A DNA stretch of 10,531 nucleotides from CAZVXI01 sp964631295 (GTDB lineage Bacteria > Planctomycetota > Phycisphaerae > Phycisphaerales > SM1A02), in the NCBI GenBank assembly GCA_964631295.1, contig CAZVXI010000113.1:1-10531 (forward strand). The letters run 5' to 3'. The notes beneath the pieces were generated by a model that did not search any database, was not told where the DNA came from, and worked only from the letters and a program-made list of their open reading frames with translations. The position numbers and the translations under genes were made by a program. This document shows, piece after piece, positions 5,544-10,531 of the stretch. The first letter of the stretch is position 1. The number at the start of each line of letters is the position of its first letter.

Positions 5544-6887
5544 ATGAATCTGAAAGCGATGGTTGCGACATTCAACACGCGGAAGGCTGTCATCGCAGGA
5601 ACAGTGTGTGTTGTGCTCGCGACGCTGGGCGTGGTTCAACTGAGCCGGAACGCGTCGACGCACAATCTGGAAGCCTCATCGCGGACGACCCGGGCGAGCG
5701 AGATTTGGAAGAACACCGGGCAGATCCCTCTGCGAGACGAAGCTCACTCCACATTTGACTATCTGCTGATGCGCTATGACGCAGACAGCGACGGGGCAGT
5801 GAGCCGCAGCGAATACGATCGTGGTGAACGCACTTTTCAGCGGCTGGATCATAACCGTGATGGGAAGATCACGAGCAATGATTTCACGGATCGCGGCGGA
5901 CGCCCCGGGCAAGAAAACGTGCAGATTCGTATGCGCCAGCTACGCAGCCAGCGCATGCTTGCGAGTTACTTCCAGAACAACAGCACCGCCGAGACGCTCA
6001 GGCAGTCGGAAGTGCGCTCAGCATTTCAGATCTTCGATGTTGACGATGACGAGGTCGTGTCTGAAGGGGAGTTTACCGGGTTTGCCAGCGAAAGATACGT
6101 GGAGATTCCCGGTGCCGGCTCGCGGCAGATGCGAGCGCTCCTGCGCGATATAGCCCATTGGGACGCGCTGGTTGGTGCCATCGACACGGATACAAGCAAC
6201 AGCATCTCACTGAATGAAGTCGTCACTTTCTTTGCGGCTCACGATGCTGGCGATGGAGCTTGGCAGGTACTCGCCCCTGAGGAGCCTGGACGGAGTTACC
6301 ATGATGTCGCGCGGACCCATCCACAAGGTGGCCCCACAGTGGGCTCCATCGCGCCAGATTTCAATCTGCAGCCGCCGGACGGAGGCGCTGCAGTTTCGTT
6401 GTCATCCTTCAGCGGCCACAAGCCCGTCGCGCTGATCTTTGGCAGTTACACGTGACCGCCGTTCCGTGAATCAGCCGGTCGGCTGAAGCAACTGTGGAGG
6501 ACCTTCGGAGAACACGTTCAGTTCTTCGTCGTCTACATTCGGGAGGCACACGCGATCGACAGTCGCTCACCACTTGAGGACAAGACTATACCGATTGTCG
6601 AGGATGCGATCACGCTCGGCGAACGTCGGCAGATCGCGAAGGCCTGCATCACCACACTCTCGCTTGAACCAATGCCCGTGCTGGTGGACAATATGGACGA
6701 CTTGGTGAGCGAGGCGTATGACGCATGGCCTGATCGCCTGTATCTGGTTGGGAAAGACGGCCGAATTGCCTATCATGGTGGTCGAGGTCCCTTCGGCTTC
6801 GATCCGGACGAGCTCGAAGAGGCCATTCGCGATGAACTCGCGCAGGTTCACGGCAAAGAGCCGCCCCGCGAAGAGCAGACCAACTAG
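5544..6887 (+). CDS. Iodothyronine-deiodinase-like selenoprotein with four EF-hands and N-terminal membrane anchor, 447 aa, Sec304
   Basis: One gene read through the in-frame TGA at 6453-6455 as selenocysteine. Residues 15-34 form a membrane anchor or signal sequence after a basic start (K4, R13, K14), so the rest is probably periplasmic. Four EF-hand calcium loops follow at 79-90 (DADSDGAVSRSE), 102-113 (DHNRDGKITSND), 165-176 (DVDDDEVVSEGE) and 214-225 (DTDTSNSISLNE); the last two lack the usual central Gly. A thioredoxin-fold domain starts near 265 (GSIAPDFNLQPPDGG). Its active site is LIFGSYT-U304-PPF, almost identical to vertebrate deiodinases (FGSCTUPPF). Further matches downstream are VVYIREAHAIDS with the active-site His336, MPVLVDNM, EAYDAWPDRLYLVGKDGRI and GPFGF. 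The Cys two residues before Sec in deiodinases 1 and 3 is Tyr here. Bacterial homologues need not act on thyroid hormone; reductive dehalogenation or peroxidase/thiol chemistry are possible. The ATG abuts the upstream stop (TAAATG) and no Shine-Dalgarno is seen, suggesting translational coupling. A SECIS-like hairpin lies at 6471-6486. Confidence 0.92.
6471..6486 (+). promoter_or_regulatory. Bacterial SECIS element of the deiodinase-like selenoprotein
   Basis: A perfect 6-bp stem TCAGCC (6471-6476)/GGCTGA (6481-6486) closes a GGTC loop at 6477-6480. The loop begins 21 nt after the TGA. The GGUC loop is shared with the AhpD-like SECIS at 4234-4237 and resembles that of E. coli fdhF. Confidence 0.82.
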
Positions 6888-6920
6888 ATCAGACGCACGC
6901 CCATCGCGGCGTGCCGATGC

Positions 6921-6957
6921 GGCAGGGAACCCGGACGGTATGAACGGGCTCCCTGCC
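6921..6957. terminator. Convergent terminator between the selenoprotein cluster and the sel operon
   Basis: GGCAGGGA (6921-6928) pairs with TCCCTGCC (6950-6957). After one A-C mismatch, CCCG (6930-6933) pairs with CGGG (6945-6948), giving 12 pairs and an 11-nt loop. It lies 33 nt after the deiodinase-like stop and 13 nt beyond the tRNA-Sec 3' end on the other strand, so it can end both converging transcripts. The plus-side tail (TGTATGTCTG) is only moderately T-rich. Confidence 0.7.
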
Positions 6958-6970
6958 TGTATGTCTGCAA

Positions 6971-7067
6971 CGGGAGTGGATGGGAATCGAACCCACCTGG
7001 GACCTGATCAACAAGCCCCACAACGGGTTTGAAGCCCGTGGCCGCCACCAGGCATGCAGACACTCCC
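6971..7067 (-). tRNA. selC: tRNA-Sec (UCA)
   Basis: Read on the minus strand from G7067 to the discriminator G6971. Acceptor GGGAGTG (7067-7061) pairs with CACTCCC (6978-6972). The D stem has six pairs with one bulged A (7055) around a short TGGT loop. The anticodon stem ACGGG/CCCGT carries loop CTTCAAA, so the anticodon is TCA (7032-7030), complementary to UGA. The long variable arm has 8 pairs including wobbles (7020-7013 with 7005-6998). The T loop is TTCGATT (6991-6985) with stem GTGGG/CCCAT. CCA is not encoded. The long extra arm, long D stem with tiny loop and UCA anticodon are diagnostic of selenocysteine tRNA. The eighth acceptor pair would be T7060-C6979, a mismatch, whereas G6997-C6979 can extend the T stem to six pairs. 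It follows selA by 56 nt on the same strand and is probably cotranscribed. Confidence 0.95.
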
Positions 7068-7123
7068 CATGGTGGTGATAGCAGTCGAACATCGTTGCAC
7101 AGACACTGGCCGGGGACAAGTGG

Positions 7124-8512
7124 TTATGAGCTGATCGCCGCAATGATGCACAAGGCAACGGTTTCGTCATCATCAGACCGGATTGTGCGAAGATCAAACC
7201 ACAGCGCATCATCGGCAATTCGGGCAACGACCGGCTTCTTGCCGTTGCGCAGCTGCGTGGCGAGATCGTTGGCAGAAAGTGCGCGCGGCTTGACAACCAG
7301 CGCGATCGAATCCATCTGCTCACCCGGCAGCGTGCCGCCACCGAGGTACGCGTGCGACGACTCAATGCGGACATCTGCATTGATCGACCTGAGTTGTTCT
7401 GCAATCACGACTGCTCGTGTGCGAAGCGCATCAAGCGGCACCTTGCTCATCACAAACAGTGGCAACTGGGAGTTTCGCCGCGCTTCGTCGAGATGCAGTT
7501 CAAGTGTGGCCGCAAGCGACGCGAGAATCAGCTTGTCCACACGCAGCGCACGCTTCAGCGGGTGTTGATCGAGTTCGGCAATCATGTCAGCCCGACCGAC
7601 GATAATCCCACACTGTGGCCCGCCGAGCAGTTTATCGCCGGAGAAAGTGACGAGATCAGCGCCTTCACGGATCGAGTCGACTGCGGTCGGCTCATCGTGA
7701 CGGGCCAGCGGAACCGAATCAGCACCGATTGCACCCGACCCGATGTCATGCATAAACGGAACGTCGTTCGCGCGAGCCAGAGCAGAAAGCTCTGCAACGC
7801 TCGGCTCCTGTGTGAATCCCTCGATGCGATAGTTTGATGCGTGCGCCTTGAGGATCGCGCCGACATCATCGTCCATCGCGCGTTCGTAGTCGCTCAGCCG
7901 GGTCTTGTTTGTTGTGCCGACTTCGCGCAGGTTTACACCGGCGGCCGCGATGATTTCCGGCAGGCGGAAGCTGCCGCCAATCTCGATCAGTTCCCCGCGA
8001 GAAACGAGCACAGACCGATGCCGCCCGAACGCGCTGAGCATCAGCACCAGCGCTGCCGTGCAGTTATTCACCACCGCTGCGGACTGCGCGCCGGTCAGTT
8101 CGCACAGCAATGGCTTGACGAAGTCGGTGCGGTGGCCGCGATGCCCGTCGGAAAGGTTGATCTCAACAGCCGCATTGCGAGCTGCAGCAGTCATTGCATT
8201 GATCGCAGCATCAGCAAGCGGCGCTCGGCCCAGACCAGTGTGCAGCAGTATGCCTGTCGCGTTGATCACCGACCGCAGCCGATGCGTGCCGAGCGATGCC
8301 AGACTGATGCGCACCTGATCTGCAAGCGCATCCGGCGTGACAGCGACGGTCGCTGCAGAACCATTCGAGAGCGCTTTGCGCGTCTCATCGAGCACATCGC
8401 GCGCCGCCACAGTGATGACACGCCTCGGTGCATCAGACGTGCCTGCAGCGACCTCGTCAACCAGTTCATTGACGGAGGGCAGGTTTCTGCGAGGGTCATT
8501 CGTATCGCTCAT
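7124..8512 (-). CDS. selA: L-seryl-tRNA(Sec) selenium transferase, 462 aa
   Basis: SelA is the PLP-dependent enzyme that converts seryl-tRNA(Sec) to selenocysteinyl-tRNA(Sec) using selenophosphate. The length is close to that of the E. coli enzyme (463 aa). Family motifs appear in order: RSVINATGILLHTGLGRAPL at 80-99, the VNNCTAALVLML cofactor region at about 148-159, SRGELIEIGGSFRLPEI at 171-187, REVGTTNKT at 196-204, and the PLP-lysine motif TFSGDKLLGGPQCG with K294. The N-terminal domain (residues 1-80: LPSVNELVDE and following) is the part that binds tRNA-Sec and is present. The start ATG (8512-8510) overlaps the selB stop by ATGA, implying translational coupling. tRNA-Sec follows 56 nt after the stop. 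The gene is intact. Confidence 0.97.
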   Translation of the reverse strand: MSDTNDPRRNLPSVNELVDEVAAGTSDAPRRVITVAARDVLDETRKALSNGSAATVAVTPDALADQVRISLASLGTHRLRSVINATGILLHTGLGRAPLADAAINAMTAAARNAAVEINLSDGHRGHRTDFVKPLLCELTGAQSAAVVNNCTAALVLMLSAFGRHRSVLVSRGELIEIGGSFRLPEIIAAAGVNLREVGTTNKTRLSDYERAMDDDVGAILKAHASNYRIEGFTQEPSVAELSALARANDVPFMHDIGSGAIGADSVPLARHDEPTAVDSIREGADLVTFSGDKLLGGPQCGIIVGRADMIAELDQHPLKRALRVDKLILASLAATLELHLDEARRNSQLPLFVMSKVPLDALRTRAVVIAEQLRSINADVRIESSHAYLGGGTLPGEQMDSIALVVKPRALSANDLATQLRNGKKPVVARIADDALWFDLRTIRSDDDETVALCIIAAISS

Positions 8513-10464
8513 GCGCTTGATTCCACGAGAAGCTCCGCGTGTCGCTCGCCCGGCACGCGACGATCACCCTTGCGGGCAGTCACGCCGATGCGGTCCAGAT
8601 ACTCACACATCGGCACAACATACTTGCGCGATGTACCCAGCAGGTCGCGAATCTGTGCAATCGTCAGGCCATCGGGATTCTTCTGTACTTCGCTGCCGAT
8701 GAGTTCGCGCATCGCCTGCTCATGGGCGGCATGCATATAAAGCGGCCCGTCGATGTGCGCAAGTTCACCCGATGCAACGCCGAGCTTGACGACTTTCTGC
8801 ACTTCGCGATCGGCTGCGCCATGCTGTCTCGCGAGCACTTCAACTGTGGGCGGTTCGAATCGGGCCGCCTCAAAGTCAGCAATCAGTTGATCAAGCAACT
8901 GCCTCTGTTGCTCAGAGAGTTTCGGCTGAAATGTCGCCCGGCGAATCCCGCGATCGTTGATCACGATCCGTTTCGACTCCGCGGCATGCGCAAGCAGCGC
9001 GCCGAGCAGCGGATCATCAATATCGCCGAGGCGACCAGTAACCTGCGACGCCGACACACCCGCAAGAATCGGGTTCTCCTTATGCAGGCGATCAAGCACC
9101 CTGTCGATGCGGTCAACCAGCGATGCGAGGTAATCTGCATGCATGAGGCGCGGCTCTTCACGCTCGATCGGCATCCCCAACAGTACACGATCTGCAATGA
9201 GCTGCTCAACGGTTCGCTTCACATCATCAAGCGGGACCGCAGCATCGCGGCAGACTGCAAGTTCGCTGATCGGCGCATGACCATGAAAATACACAGCCGC
9301 TGCGATTCGCTTTGATGCATCGTCACTGGCAAGCTCGGCCAGTCGTTCGATGCGCGTCGCGTCAGCGCGCCGGATTCGCTCCGCCGCCGGCTGCAGCACG
9401 ATTCCGCCGCCCAGCGTGCGCACGGGCGATTCCGACCGCAGCACGATCGGCTGGTGTCCGGTGACAACGATCGGATCCTGGCAATGCAACTGGATGATGC
9501 CATCCTGTCCGGGTTCGAGTTGGTTCATCCTGCCGAGTATCACTGTCCGCGCCATGATTTCCTGCGTGCCTGCATGCACGCGCAGCCGCGCATCATGCCG
9601 CAATGGATACGGGCTGTCCGGCAGGACACTGATCGCTGCGGAGATCAATCGCGATGATTCAAGATACCTCTGTGTCGCGAGAACCGCGCCGCGCTCGATG
9701 GACGCATGATGCACACCTGCAAGCTGAATCGCTGCGCGCTCGCCGGGCGTCACACGCTCGACAGTTGATCCATGCGATTGCACATTGCGGATGCGCACCT
9801 TCTCTCCGGTCGGCAGCAGTTCGACGGTCTCGCCCTCGCCAAGCGTACCCGACCACACGGTTCCCGTCACGATCGTTCCAAGCCCGCGCAGCGTGAAGCA
9901 CCGGTCGATCGACATCTGAAACGGTCCGCGATCAACGCGCGGCGTTGCATCGCGCGCCACGAGTGCCAACTGCTCTTTGAGGTCATCAATCCCCGCACCC
10001 GTCGTGGCAGATGTCCGCACAATCGGCGCATCGGCAAGCGTCGTCCCCGACACGAGCTGGCGGACATCTTCCTCCACCAGATCAAGCCAGTTGCCTTCCG
10101 CAAGGTCGCTCTTCGTGATCGCGATCACACCCGTCGGCACACGCAGCAATCGCAGGATCGCAAGATGTTCGCGCGTCTGCGGCATCACAGAATCATCGCC
10201 CGCCACGACCAGCAAGGCCAGGTCAACACCCGTCGCGCCTGCGAGCATGTTGCGGATGAACTTCTCATGCCCCGGCACATCAACAACGCCAAGCTGCCTG
10301 CCATCTGGCAGATCGAGCTGCGCGAACCCCAGGTCGATGCTGATGCCGCGCGTGCGCTCCTCCTCCAGCCGATCAGTATTCACGCCCGTGAGCGCTTCGA
10401 TCAGCGAGGTCTTGCCGTGGTCGATATGCCCGGCCGTGCCGAGGATGAGCCGTCTGTCTGCCAT
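8509..10464 (-). CDS. selB: Selenocysteine-specific translation elongation factor, 651 aa
   Basis: SelB is the GTPase that carries Sec-tRNA(Sec) to ribosomes stalled at UGA next to a SECIS hairpin. The chosen start is ATG 10464-10462, which puts RLILGTAGHIDHGKTSL at the N-terminus as in other SelB proteins. An in-frame ATG at 10530 would add 22 residues unlike the family and would overlap a likely promoter. GTPase motifs: G1 GTAGHIDHGKTS at 9-20, G2 RGISIDLGF at 39-47, G3 DVPGHE at 62-67, G4 TKSD at 117-120. EF-Tu-like beta-barrel domains II and III, plus the SelB-specific domain, follow to about residue 370 (RGLGTIVTGTV marks domain II). The C-terminal half contains winged-helix repeats; the last, TIAQIRDLLGTSRKYVVPM, is the SECIS-binding domain. 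This form predicts recognition of bacterial hairpins inside coding sequences, as found in the three client genes. The Shine-Dalgarno is weak. It is the first gene of selB-selA-selC. Confidence 0.97.
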   Translation of the reverse strand: MADRRLILGTAGHIDHGKTSLIEALTGVNTDRLEEERTRGISIDLGFAQLDLPDGRQLGVVDVPGHEKFIRNMLAGATGVDLALLVVAGDDSVMPQTREHLAILRLLRVPTGVIAITKSDLAEGNWLDLVEEDVRQLVSGTTLADAPIVRTSATTGAGIDDLKEQLALVARDATPRVDRGPFQMSIDRCFTLRGLGTIVTGTVWSGTLGEGETVELLPTGEKVRIRNVQSHGSTVERVTPGERAAIQLAGVHHASIERGAVLATQRYLESSRLISAAISVLPDSPYPLRHDARLRVHAGTQEIMARTVILGRMNQLEPGQDGIIQLHCQDPIVVTGHQPIVLRSESPVRTLGGGIVLQPAAERIRRADATRIERLAELASDDASKRIAAAVYFHGHAPISELAVCRDAAVPLDDVKRTVEQLIADRVLLGMPIEREEPRLMHADYLASLVDRIDRVLDRLHKENPILAGVSASQVTGRLGDIDDPLLGALLAHAAESKRIVINDRGIRRATFQPKLSEQQRQLLDQLIADFEAARFEPPTVEVLARQHGAADREVQKVVKLGVASGELAHIDGPLYMHAAHEQAMRELIGSEVQKNPDGLTIAQIRDLLGTSRKYVVPMCEYLDRIGVTARKGDRRVPGERHAELLVESSA

Positions 10465-10497
10465 GTGGTTCGCCGTGCGCTGCTCTCTGTAACTTCC

Positions 10498-10526
10498 ATC
10501 GTAGTCGTCGCTTGCATCCACTCCAA
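10498..10526 (-). promoter_or_regulatory. Possible promoter of the selB-selA-selC operon
   Basis: On the minus strand TTGGAG (10526-10521) and TACGAT (10503-10498) are spaced 17 nt. Transcription would begin near 10491, leaving a leader of about 27 nt before the selB ATG. Only three and four consensus matches, and it lies at the window edge, so this is a weak prediction. Confidence 0.3.
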
Positions 10527-10531
10527 GCATC

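Noticed and set aside
3964..6887. Reading the three interrupted genes as pseudogenes or as six separate ORFs
   Set aside because: Each break is a TGA in an unchanged frame at a conserved redox position, each followed by a SECIS-like hairpin, and the window encodes SelA, SelB and tRNA-Sec. Random nonsense mutations would not share all of these.
7841..8740. Plus-strand ORF (299 aa) antisense to selA and selB
   Set aside because: It is a high-GC shadow rich in Arg, Ser and His opposite two unmistakable conserved genes.
10465..10530. 22-residue N-terminal extension of SelB from ATG 10530
   Set aside because: SelB proteins begin a few residues before GTAGHIDHGKT. The extension is unlike the family and overlaps a possible promoter.
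1..10531. CRISPR arrays, insertion sequences, transposases, integrases or prophage genes
   Set aside because: No regularly spaced repeats, terminal inverted repeats or recombinase motifs were seen on either strand. Although the locus includes a tRNA gene, no attachment-site duplication was noticed.

Overview
The window looks like a chromosomal segment from a GC-rich, probably marine or aquatic Gram-negative bacterium. The mix of a fibro-slime surface protein, a deiodinase-like selenoprotein with EF-hands, a small NrtS-type transporter and a solitary nuoH suggests a planctomycete, perhaps of the Phycisphaerae. That placement is inference; no taxonomic marker is present.

The most notable content is a selenocysteine (Sec) locus covering 3964-10464. 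Three consecutive plus-strand genes are each interrupted by one in-frame TGA at a predicted redox position. They are an AhpD/carboxymuconolactone-decarboxylase-like protein (CxxU, TGA 4207-4209), a DUF3179 lipoprotein (CWUPL, TGA 5268-5270) and an EF-hand, membrane-anchored iodothyronine-deiodinase-like protein (TUPPF, TGA 6453-6455). In all three, family homology continues in the same frame past the TGA. About 20-24 nt after each TGA lies a hairpin with a small G-containing loop, as expected of bacterial SECIS elements. Facing them on the minus strand is the decoding operon selB-selA-selC: selB and selA overlap by ATGA, and a tRNA-Sec with anticodon UCA follows. A strong hairpin separates the two converging units. 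The window therefore holds Sec-decoding genes and three likely clients. selD (selenophosphate synthetase) is not present.

Layout from left to right: 1-140, start of a probable aminoglycoside-phosphotransferase-like gene (minus, cut by the window edge); 226-879, unknown membrane-anchored protein (plus); 893-914, bidirectional terminator; 956-1864, secreted fibro-slime domain protein (minus); 1865-2370, about 500 bp without a convincing gene, ending in a promoter that would give a nearly leaderless nuoH message; 2371-3627, nuoH (plus); 3644-3892, NrtS-like small membrane protein (minus); 3964-6887, three-gene selenoprotein cluster (plus); 6921-6957, convergent terminator; 6971-7067, tRNA-Sec (minus); 7124-8512, selA (minus); 8509-10464, selB (minus).

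A conventional gene finder would break each selenoprotein into two ORFs (3964-4209 with 4270-4578, 4656-5270 with 5292-5543, 5544-6455 with 6672-6887). I treat them as intact genes because of the matching decoding machinery, the SECIS-like hairpins and the family alignments.
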